A stretch of 5,332 bases of DNA from Lysobacteraceae bacterium. GTDB lineage: Bacteria; Pseudomonadota; Gammaproteobacteria; Xanthomonadales; Xanthomonadaceae. Of this stretch, positions 1 through 5,282 are shown one piece after another (positions within the stretch are counted from its first letter, which is position 1; each line of letters starts with the position of its first letter). Made by a program: the position numbers and the translations under genes. The notes under the pieces are model-generated. The model was not told the origin of the DNA and did no database searches. It saw nothing but the letters and a program-made list of their open reading frames with translations. The stretch lies in NCBI GenBank assembly GCA_017990865.1, contig JAGNNB010000241.1:1-5332 (forward strand). The letters are read 5' to 3'.

Positions 1-349
1 GGAGGAAGCGGAAAATCTCTGCCGCAACCTCGCCATCATCGACAAGGGCCGGATCGTCGAACAGGGGCCGATGAAAGGCCTGCTCGCCAAACTCGATGTC
101 GAAGGCTTCCTGCTCGATATCGACGGCACGCTGCCGGCGACGCTGCCGACCATTCCCGGCGCGACCCTCGCCGCCGAGGACGATCACACCATCGATCTGG
201 ACATGCCGCGCGCGATGGACCTCAACGTCGTGTTCGCCGCCTTGGACGCCGCCGGCATCCGCGTGCGTTCGATGCGCAACAAAACCAATCGTCTCGAAGA
301 ATTGTTCGTTCGCCTCACTGGCGACCACGCCCAGCAGACCGCCGCATGA
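1..349 (+). CDS. yadG: ABC transporter ATP-binding protein, YadG-type, C-terminal part (5' truncated by window)
   Basis: The reading frame is open from base 2 and 115 residues are visible. They begin with EEAENLCRNLAIIDKGRIVEQG, the segment that in ABC ATPases directly follows the H-loop histidine; Walker A, signature and Walker B therefore lie upstream of the window. The tail contains MRNKTNRLEELFVRL, which closely matches the C-terminus I recall for E. coli YadG (MRNKANRLEELFV). The protein would be the cytoplasmic ATP-hydrolysing subunit of an ABC-2 type exporter. It overlaps the permease gene by 4 bp (ATGA), so the two are almost certainly translationally coupled. The substrate of YadGH-type exporters is not established as far as I know. 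Family assignment is strong; the gene symbol is by homology only. Confidence 0.93.
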   Translation, partial: EEAENLCRNLAIIDKGRIVEQGPMKGLLAKLDVEGFLLDIDGTLPATLPTIPGATLAAEDDHTIDLDMPRAMDLNVVFAALDAAGIRVRSMRNKTNRLEELFVRLTGDHAQQTAA

Positions 350-1185
350 CCGCGCCATCGCCGCATTCCACGAACGCCGCCGCTTCGACCGACGCCGCGC
401 TCGACGCCCGCCCGGTCGCCGCGCGCTATCGCACCGCGCTGTACACCATCGTTCGCCGCGAAGTGGCGCGCATCCTGCGCATCTGGGGCCAAACCCTGGT
501 GCCGCCGGCGATCACGATGACCCTGTATTTCCTGATCTTCGGCGGCTTGATCGGCTCGCAGATCCGCGCGATGGACGGCATCCGCTACATGGATTTCATC
601 GTGCCCGGGCTGGTGATGATGAGCATCATCCAGAACAGCTACGGCAATATCTCGTCCAGTTTCTTTGGCGCGAAATTCGGCCGGCATATCGAGGAACTGC
701 TGGTCAGCCCGCTGCCGCCGTGGGTGATCCTGACCGGCTATGTCGCCGGTGCGGTGCTGCGCGGTTTGATGGTCGGCGCGATCGTGCTGGTGATCGCGAT
801 GTTCTTCACCACCATCCGCATGCCGCACCCGTTCGTGACCCTGGCCACCGTGCTGCTGGGCGCGATCATCTTTTCGCTCGCCGGCTTCGTCAACGCGGTG
901 TACGCCAAGAAGTTCGACGACATCGCCATCGTCCCGACCTTCATCCTCACCCCGCTCACGTATCTCGGGGGCGTGTTCTATTCGGTGAAACTGCTGCCGC
1001 CCTGGGCCGAAGCCGCCACGCATTTCAATCCGATCTTCTACATGGTCAACGCATTCCGCTACGGCCTGCTCGGCCGCTCCGACGTCTCGGTGCCGCTGGC
1101 GTTCGCGCTGATGATCGGCTTCGTGGTGGTGTTGGGCGGGATCGGATTGATGCTGCTGAAGAAGGGCGTGGGTCTAAGGAGCTGA
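346..1185 (+). CDS. yadH: ABC-2 type transporter permease, YadH-type
   Basis: This 279-residue inner-membrane protein is the membrane partner of the preceding ATPase. Recognisable YadH stretches are RIWGQTLVPPAITMTLYF (45-62), the MDFIVPGLVMMS segment (82-93), SSFFGAKF..IEELLVSPLP (104-124), SLAGFVNAVYAKKFDDIAIVP (177-197), LTPLTYLGGVFYS (201-213) and the C-terminal GLRS. Hydrophobic spans fall near 50-70, 84-103, 128-154, 163-185, 194-213 and 250-271, giving about six helices as is usual for ABC-2 permeases. E. coli YadH is about 256 residues; the surplus here is a low-complexity Ala/Ser/Asp N-terminus of roughly 20 residues. The start is chosen because its ATG overlaps the ATPase stop codon (ATGA). 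The transported substrate is unknown. Confidence 0.95.
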   Translation: MTAPSPHSTNAAASTDAALDARPVAARYRTALYTIVRREVARILRIWGQTLVPPAITMTLYFLIFGGLIGSQIRAMDGIRYMDFIVPGLVMMSIIQNSYGNISSSFFGAKFGRHIEELLVSPLPPWVILTGYVAGAVLRGLMVGAIVLVIAMFFTTIRMPHPFVTLATVLLGAIIFSLAGFVNAVYAKKFDDIAIVPTFILTPLTYLGGVFYSVKLLPPWAEAATHFNPIFYMVNAFRYGLLGRSDVSVPLAFALMIGFVVVLGGIGLMLLKKGVGLRS

Positions 1186-1199
1186 GCAAGGCGCTCAGC
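1181..1199. repeat. Short inverted repeat across the permease stop codon
   Basis: GCTGAGC (1181-1187) and GCTCAGC (1193-1199) form a perfect 7-bp stem with a 5-nt loop. The stem contains the stop codon of the permease gene. No T-run follows, so it does not look like an intrinsic terminator. It could dampen read-through or affect mRNA stability between the transporter genes and the next gene, but there is no direct evidence for this. Confidence 0.35.
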
Positions 1200-1235
1200 G
1201 ACGCGCCCAGGCGAAAACATGTGGAGAACATACGA

Positions 1236-2288
1236 ATGACAACGCGTTCGATCGGCCGGTGGCTCCTCGTCGGCTTGGCGATCTCGACCGGCGTCGCCCA
1301 CGCCGCCGAACCCGTGCGCTGGCAGGCAACGAAACTCGACATTCGCGACAAGAAGCATGATGTGTCGTTGCCGCGGTTCTCGCCGGATTCGCGCGCGCTG
1401 GCGTACGCGGTGTCGGTGCCCGATGGCGAGGGCGTTCTCGGCGAAATCCGCCGCTACGGGCTCGTCGACAAGAAGACGAAAACGCTGCTGCCGCTGTCGG
1501 TCTCGCGCGAGATGGCGGTGTACGGCGCGTATCCGATGACGATCGAATGGCCGGCGCCCGGCACCGTGAAAGCGGAGTTGTCCAACGGCGACGACGGCTA
1601 CAACCGATACACCTTGAATGCCGAACGCGGCGGCGTGGTGTCGACCGAAGTGTTCGGCGTCGGCGACGATGAGTCGACGCCGAAACCCGAGCCTGCGCTG
1701 CGCGTGCTGGTCTCCGATTGGCGGCAGCCGGTGTTCGACAACGCGCTGCAGTACATGGTCCGCATTCGCGCGCACGGCGCGTTGATGCAGAAACATTACG
1801 CGAACGAAGACGATCACCTGTGGTGGCTTGATCTCGGCGACCGCGCCGCGCGCGTCGCGTTGCCCGAACCCGCCGACGGCAAGCTGGAAATGATGGACGG
1901 ATTCGCGTTCGGCGACTACGCCGTGTTCGCGCTGCGGCAAGGCACGACGGTCACGGTGCAGCGTGTCGACGGCGACGGGCGCTTGCAGGAAATCGCGGGC
2001 AGTCGTGTGGAGACCCCGATGTCGGCGGATGTCATCCATTCGACGGTCGGTGAGGTCGACAACCGCCGCTGTTCGGCCACCGTGTGCTGGGGCGCGTATC
2101 GCGTGCGCTGCGACGATGGCATGGACGCGCGGATCGTGCGTTTCGATCGCGAAGGCCGCGTCGAACTGCTCGATCCGATTCCCGGCCTCGAAGATTTCGA
2201 TGTGTCGCCGGACTTCAAGCGCTTGGCCGCAGAGGTGCTGCGCGACGGCAAACGCACGATCTTGTTGATGGACATCGTCGCGTTCTGA
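1236..2288 (+). CDS. Secreted TolB/PD40-like beta-propeller protein of unknown function
   Basis: This 350-residue protein begins with a clear Sec signal peptide: arginines at 4 and 8, a hydrophobic core 9-20, and an AHA/AEP cleavage site after residue 23, so it should act in the periplasm. A PD40-like motif, LPRFSPDSRALAYAV (45-59), and a C-terminal blade, FDVSPDFKRLAAEVLRDGKRTILLMDI (321-347), suggest a TolB/WD40-type propeller. The blades between them are degenerate, so the fold is inferred. Three cysteines cluster at 279, 284 and 292. The start is set by a GGAG box at 1223-1226, 9 nt upstream, and by the signal peptide; the frame is open far upstream but lies antisense-like over the transporter genes there. 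It follows the permease by 50 bp and could be co-transcribed. No catalytic motif is visible. Confidence 0.85.
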   Translation: MTTRSIGRWLLVGLAISTGVAHAAEPVRWQATKLDIRDKKHDVSLPRFSPDSRALAYAVSVPDGEGVLGEIRRYGLVDKKTKTLLPLSVSREMAVYGAYPMTIEWPAPGTVKAELSNGDDGYNRYTLNAERGGVVSTEVFGVGDDESTPKPEPALRVLVSDWRQPVFDNALQYMVRIRAHGALMQKHYANEDDHLWWLDLGDRAARVALPEPADGKLEMMDGFAFGDYAVFALRQGTTVTVQRVDGDGRLQEIAGSRVETPMSADVIHSTVGEVDNRRCSATVCWGAYRVRCDDGMDARIVRFDREGRVELLDPIPGLEDFDVSPDFKRLAAEVLRDGKRTILLMDIVAF

Positions 2289-2364
2289 GCCGGTATCGGT
2301 CGCGGAACCGAACGTGCGCGACGCGGTCGGAAGAGGCATCCTGCTCTTGGTTTTCGACACCCTC

Positions 2365-2369
2365 GGAGG
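2365..2369 (+). promoter_or_regulatory. Ribosome binding site deciding the lipoprotein start
   Basis: A perfect GGAGG lies 7 nt before the ATG at 2377. It favours this start over the upstream in-frame ATG at 2314 and over the internal ATG at 2449. The 2449 start would give a more standard lipoprotein signal length but has no comparable box. Confidence 0.75.
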
Positions 2370-2376
2370 CATCGCC

Positions 2377-2958
2377 ATGCGTATCGCCCCTCGTCCGAAT
2401 TTCGCATCCCGGTTCGCATCGCAGGCCGCATCGACTCACGCGTTCAAGATGCCGACACCGTTCGCGACCGCGCTCGTCGCGATGCTCGCCACGCTGATCG
2501 CCGCCTGCGGCGCGGCTTCGCCGCCCGCCGCGGCCGCGAAACAAGCGCCGCCGCCCGCGACCGAGGCGCCCAGCGGCAAACCCGCGGGTAAAATTTCGCC
2601 GGACATGGTCGGCAAGCTCAGTCCGATTGCGACGTTCATCGGTCGAGGCGATGGTTGGCGAATCGAAATTCGGGCGCTCGACACGCGGCAACACCATGTC
2701 GCTCTGCACTGGGCGAAGCCTGCACGCACCGACACCGGCACGGCGCGGTATTTCGGTGCGCTCGACATCCCGCCCGGCAGCACGCTTGTGCTGAATGGCC
2801 ATTTGCGAACGCCCACGGACAGCACGCAGACACTGGACATCGAGATCCGTTCCCAGGACTGCATCGACGACCAAGGCACGCCGCGTCCGCAGACCATCGT
2901 GCTTACGCTTGCCGACGGTCGCCGGCTTGAGGGTTGCGGCGACCTCGCACGGTATTGA
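2377..2958 (+). CDS. Lipoprotein with a COG3650-like C-terminal domain
   Basis: The protein has 193 residues from the ATG served by GGAGG at 2365-2369. A hydrophobic stretch (29-43) ends in the lipobox LIAAC, with the lipidated cysteine predicted at 44; initiation at the internal ATG (2449) would put it at 20, a more typical distance. After it comes an Ala/Pro linker (46-66) of the kind that tethers outer-membrane lipoproteins. The folded part starts with FIGRGDGWRIEI (87-98) and ends with C162...DGRRLEGCGDL (180-190). This RGxxxW start plus paired C...GC end resembles the small COG3650-type envelope proteins (RGNEPxW ... C ... LxGC); C162 and C187 probably form a disulfide. The function of that family is not established. 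An 88-bp gap separates it from the propeller gene, with no clear terminator. Confidence 0.82.
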   Translation: MRIAPRPNFASRFASQAASTHAFKMPTPFATALVAMLATLIAACGAASPPAAAAKQAPPPATEAPSGKPAGKISPDMVGKLSPIATFIGRGDGWRIEIRALDTRQHHVALHWAKPARTDTGTARYFGALDIPPGSTLVLNGHLRTPTDSTQTLDIEIRSQDCIDDQGTPRPQTIVLTLADGRRLEGCGDLARY

Positions 2959-3333
2959 GCGCGCACCGCAGACGTACCCGCACCGCAAACGCACCGTCTA
3001 TCGCGGTGTACTGATCCTGTTTCGCCCCCGGCTACGCTATTGGAAAGGACGGCTTGCCGCAGGCGGGGCGTATGTCGGGCTCGGCAGTGCGCGAACAGTT
3101 TTATCGAATGCTCGCTGACGCGGATCGTGGCGCTTACGGCCACGACGATACCGGCTGCGACCGCGCTTGCCTCGTGCGACATCGCGCCTGCGTTCGGCAT
3201 CGCGTGTTTCGATGTTCGATCCGCGCGCGCCGTCTTCAGTGCGCGGAACTCGCACGCAGAACGACGGTCCGTAGCATCGAGACAACATCGCAACCCCTGT
3301 GCGCCATCGCCATCCGCTTGAGAGGAAAGTCCC
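2959..3333. other. 375-bp stretch without a convincing gene
   Basis: No reading frame here has both a ribosome binding site and a recognisable protein. The start holds two copies of GCACCGCA (2963-2970 and 2980-2987) plus a partial third at 2991-2996. Around 3109-3215 one + frame encodes CX3CX6C followed by another Cys seven residues later. The same DNA has a different + frame with high GC at third positions and a hydrophobic, signal-like stretch, but no credible start. A decayed peptide gene or an RNA cannot be excluded. Confidence 0.5.
3321..3326 (+). promoter_or_regulatory. Ribosome binding site for the GTG-started glutaredoxin gene
   Basis: AGAGGA lies 7 nt before the GTG at 3334 and supports this non-ATG start. 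The sequence from the box to the start (AGGA, two bases, GTCCC, one base, GTG) is nearly repeated before the second glutaredoxin-like gene at 5271-5285. Confidence 0.75.
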
Positions 3334-3738
3334 GTGCACAAGCTGCTCAAAACCGTTTTCGTCGTGTTGCTGATTCCGCTGTGTTTCGCTGCCGGCGTGT
3401 ACGCCGGCCCGGTCGCGACGACGATGTACTACAAGGCCTTTCCCAAGCCGCAATACAAGACCGGCGATTTCAGCGCCCTGTATCGCAAAGCGGGCGCGGA
3501 TATCGTGATGTATTCGACCAGCGGCTGCCCGTATTGCGCGAAAGTTCGCACGCTGTTCGACCAGAAAGGCGTGAAATACATCGAGTATCAAGTGGATCAA
3601 TCCAAGGAGGCGTTGGCCGAGTTCAAACAGCGCGGCGGCCAATACGTACCGCTGCTGTACATCGGCGAGCGCGAAATCGCCGGTTTTCGCGAAGAGGCGA
3701 TCCGCGAAGCGATCGATATCGTCGAGAAGAAATCCTGA
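3334..3738 (+). CDS. Exported or membrane-anchored glutaredoxin-like protein (CPYC)
   Basis: This 134-residue protein starts at GTG with AGAGGA 7 nt upstream. Residues 4-24 are a positively flanked hydrophobic segment. It is either a signal peptide cut after VYA (24) or a signal anchor, so the catalytic domain should face the periplasm. The glutaredoxin fold begins near 56 with IVMYSTSGCPYCAKVRTLF: the active site is C65-P66-Y67-C68, followed by the helix. Further family marks are the cis-proline (YVP, P106) and GEREIAGF (111-118). The GF ending is closer to NrdH/YruB-like glutaredoxins than to the GG of glutathione-binding ones, so dependence on glutathione is uncertain. The expected role is thiol-disulfide exchange. 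The cysteine-rich secreted peptide gene downstream is a candidate substrate. A paralog begins at 5283. Confidence 0.92.
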   Translation: MHKLLKTVFVVLLIPLCFAAGVYAGPVATTMYYKAFPKPQYKTGDFSALYRKAGADIVMYSTSGCPYCAKVRTLFDQKGVKYIEYQVDQSKEALAEFKQRGGQYVPLLYIGEREIAGFREEAIREAIDIVEKKS

Positions 3739-4118
3739 GTTCACCGGGTAAATCGAGGCCTCGCCTGCACGCTCGACCGGATAGGTCCGTCCGCTAGAAC
3801 AAGCGCGGCGGCGCGCGTCATTGTCGTTACGAATGAGACGAACGAGACCGAAGCGTCGGCCTCGCTGGGAGCGTGTGCGCGTCGAATCGAGCGCCGCAGC
3901 ATCCAGGTTCAACGAGGCTGCTTCGAGTTGTCCTCACCGGCTGCGGCCGATTGATCGTCGACGAGCTCGATTCGTCTCTGCCGCCACGGGGCCGGAAACG
4001 TTTTTTTCGGCTACCGCTGAAAACCGCGCCGTGGCGAAGAGTGTTGTCGCGTGGGCGACAAGGTGCCGGGCTCGACCTCCAACAGAGCCTTGCGAGTGAA
4101 TAAATTGAGGAGATCGAC
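3739..4118. other. 380-bp leader region before the first peptide gene
   Basis: No convincing gene is present. Visible structure includes overlapping palindromes TCGTCGACGA (3955-3964) and CGAGCTCG (3962-3969). A run of seven T at 4001-4007 lies inside an imperfect hairpin (3991-4011, one bulge), and a perfect 7-bp stem TTGTCGC/GCGACAA with a 4-nt loop spans 4044-4061. These could belong to a long 5' leader of the peptide mRNA. I could not identify a convincing -35/-10 pair. Confidence 0.5.
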
Positions 4119-4343
4119 ATGAAAATCAAAACCATGATGTTGACGGCCGCACTTGCGCTGAGTGCCGGAATCGGCGCTGGAATCAGCGGCAATAGTTATG
4201 CGATCGATCCGCTCTGTCGCGGCGATTGCGGCGAGGACCGTCAAGGCTGCAATTACAATTGCGCGGGTAAGCCCGGTTATCAGGCTTGCGTCGCTGCGTG
4301 CTACAACGCATATCAGGCGTGCTTGGCGGGCTGCGGCGTCTAA
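4119..4343 (+). CDS. Secreted cysteine-rich peptide precursor with four CX3C motifs
   Basis: The 74-residue product has a Sec-type signal peptide: K2 and K4, hydrophobic core 6-22, predicted cleavage after SYA (28). About 46 mature residues remain. All eight cysteines lie in the mature part as four CX3C motifs: 33/37, 44/48, 57/61 and 68/72. The layout is CX3C-X6-CX3C, eight residues, then CX3C-X6-CX3C, so it reads as an internal duplication; YQAC occurs at 54-57 and 65-68. Cysteines four residues apart fall on one face of a helix, so each half may be a disulfide-stapled helical hairpin, or a thiolate metal site. GAGGAGA at 4107-4113 is a strong ribosome binding site. A probable terminator lies 12 bp after the stop. 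I do not recognise the family; toxin, metal-binding or structural roles are all possible. Confidence 0.85.
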   Translation: MKIKTMMLTAALALSAGIGAGISGNSYAIDPLCRGDCGEDRQGCNYNCAGKPGYQACVAACYNAYQACLAGCGV

Positions 4344-4354
4344 CGGGATGTCGT

Positions 4355-4377
4355 AAAACGATCTTCCGGATCGTTTT
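4355..4377 (+). terminator. Probable intrinsic terminator after the first peptide gene
   Basis: AAAACGATC (4355-4363) and GATCGTTTT (4369-4377) form a perfect 9-bp stem around the loop TTCCG. The A-tract and T-tract ends are the usual form of a bidirectional intrinsic terminator. It begins 12 bp after the peptide stop codon, so it likely ends that transcript and separates it from the second peptide gene. Confidence 0.75.
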
Positions 4378-4382
4378 GACTC

Positions 4383-4486
4383 GCCGCATCCTTGCGGCTC
4401 GCCGCTTCGCGGCCGGCTTCGCCGTTCGTGCCGGCTCCTGCCGGCACAGTCAAGTCGCGAGTCCGGCGTTTGCCCGGACTCGCGAC
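4383..4486. repeat. Cluster of consecutive inverted repeats
   Basis: Directly after the terminator come further hairpins. They are GCCGCA/TGCGGC (4383-4398, loop TCCT), GCCGC/GCGGC (4401-4413, loop TTC), CGGC/GCCG (4414-4424, loop TTC), GTGCCGGC/GCCGGCAC (4428-4447, loop TCCT) and a perfect 13-bp stem at 4454-4466 with 4474-4486 (7-nt loop). The density and regularity suggest a palindromic intergenic repeat element of the REP type rather than chance. I cannot tell from one copy whether it recurs in the genome. Confidence 0.65.
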
Positions 4487-4722
4487 CGACCAATCAAACC
4501 CTTGGGCACATACTTCGTCGTCGCAATGCCGCACTGCCGCACTGCGAACGAAGCTCGAAATGAGCCGCCGTCTTTGCGCGCGATGGAACGCGCACTCGCG
4601 GTTCAAGCGCATCATGGCTTGATCCGCGAGTTCTGGTTGCCGATGTACGGAACCCGAATCGCGACGGTCGTCGCGTTGCGAGCGTCGTGGCGTTACGGCA
4701 AGCGATGGCGCGGCCCCACGTT

Positions 4723-4752
4723 TTGACAAGGTTCCGGCCGCGGTCGCATGAT
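4723..4752 (+). promoter_or_regulatory. Possible sigma70-type promoter
   Basis: A perfect TTGACA (4723-4728) is followed after 18 bp by CATGAT (4747-4752), which matches TATAAT at four positions. It could drive the second peptide gene through a leader of about 255 nt. Only the -35 box is strong, so this is tentative. Confidence 0.35.
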
Positions 4753-5001
4753 GCGGCCGTCGCGACCGTCTCGTGCGCCGGCCCGCTTGCCCGACGAGAC
4801 CACCAGGACCGCGCCCGCATGCGAGATGCGGGTACGCAGACCGCGCCATCGCGTTCGCGACGGGCGGCAGGGCGCCAGGACGGCCAGACACGCGATCGGC
4901 ATCGGTCAGGGGCGGTGCGTCGAAGCGATGCTGGAAGGCGCCGCTTCGGACGCGCATTATCGGCATGCGTACGAGCGCAAGCTTCGCGTGTTCCATACAA
5001 C

Positions 5002-5007
5002 AAGGAG
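5002..5007 (+). promoter_or_regulatory. Ribosome binding site deciding the GTG start of the second peptide
   Basis: AAGGAG lies 7 nt before the GTG at 5015. The start is further fixed by the match of the following residues (KSKTMML) to the first peptide precursor (KIKTMML). Confidence 0.8.
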
Positions 5008-5014
5008 TCGTATC

Positions 5015-5161
5015 GTGAAATCCAAAACCATGATGCTCATCGGCCTGTGCGCCGCGTTGTTCGGTGCGGGCGTGAGCGCATCGATGGCTCAAGTGCCGGA
5101 TCTGCGCTGTCAATACTGCACATGGAATTTCCAAGCCTGCGTCGCGACGTTCTGTCCGTAA
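5015..5161 (+). CDS. Short secreted cysteine-rich peptide precursor, paralog of the first
   Basis: This 48-residue product starts at GTG behind AAGGAG (5002-5007). Its start, MKSKTMML, matches the first peptide precursor at seven of eight residues, and the coding DNA there is also alike (19 of 24 bases). A hydrophobic segment (6-22) with cleavage predicted after SMA (25) leaves about 23 residues. These carry four cysteines at 32, 35, 42 and 47, as CX2C-X6-CX4C. First to last cysteine spans 16 residues, exactly as in each half of the first peptide, and FQACVATFC resembles its YQACVAAC. It therefore looks like a single-unit version of the two-unit peptide with the inner cysteine pair shifted by one residue. 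C12 lies within the signal peptide. The second glutaredoxin-like gene follows after 121 bp, probably in the same transcript. Function unknown. Confidence 0.82.
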   Translation: MKSKTMMLIGLCAALFGAGVSASMAQVPDLRCQYCTWNFQACVATFCP

Positions 5162-5162
5162 G

Positions 5163-5224
5163 CGAAACCGCTGCGTTTCGTCGCATGCCGTCGCGATCGA
5201 CCGCACGACGTAGCCGGTCGCGAC
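5163..5224. repeat. Two inverted repeats between the second peptide and second glutaredoxin gene
   Basis: CGAAAC/GTTTCG (5163-5180, loop CGCTGC) begins just after the stop codon. A longer stem pairs GTCGCGA and CCG (5190-5196, 5201-5203) with CGG and TCGCGAC (5215-5224), with a TCGA bulge. No T-run follows either stem, so partial termination or mRNA processing is more likely than a full terminator. Confidence 0.45.
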
Positions 5225-5282
5225 GCGATCGATCCCATTACCGCACGTGCGCCGCCGTTCTTCCCCCGACAGGACCGTCCCC

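Larger units (their letters stand above)
4487..5014. other. Gene-free stretch before the second peptide gene, with a possible promoter and structured leader
   Basis: No frame here has a ribosome binding site plus a recognisable protein. A small tandem repeat TGCCGCAC occurs twice at 4527-4542. From 4723 a promoter-like box is followed by several stems: GGCCGC/GCGGCC (4736-4758), GTCTCGT/ACGAGAC (4768-4800) and CCCGCAT/ATGCGGG (4814-4832, 5-nt loop). The frame of the second peptide is open back to 4748, but that extension has no hydrophobic start and would bury the signal peptide. Confidence 0.5.

Noticed and set aside
96..1235. Long in-frame upstream extension of the propeller gene across the transporter genes
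   Set aside because: The extension is Arg/Pro/His-rich, lies out of frame over the well-supported YadG/YadH genes, and would bury a clear signal peptide starting at 1236.
1059..2378. 439-residue open frame on the minus strand
   Set aside because: It is antisense to the propeller gene, rich in Arg/His/Ala with no domain or signal, as expected for a shadow frame in high-GC DNA.
2436..3350. 304-residue minus-strand open frame over the lipoprotein gene
   Set aside because: It covers the whole COG3650-like domain antisense, has no recognisable family and no good ribosome binding site.
3821..4103. Small + strand open frames between the first glutaredoxin and first peptide genes
   Set aside because: They lack ribosome binding sites, signals and recognisable domains, and are Arg-rich as in shadow frames.
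4748..5014. Upstream in-frame extension of the second peptide from ATG 4748
   Set aside because: It would place a basic, non-hydrophobic stretch before the signal peptide, and the GTG at 5015 has its own AAGGAG and matches the paralog's start.
4119..5161. Reading the two peptides as classical lantibiotic or other RiPP precursors
   Set aside because: They have Sec-type signal peptides rather than RiPP leaders, and no modification enzyme, peptidase-containing exporter or immunity gene is visible. The YadGH exporter is too distant and of another type to support it.
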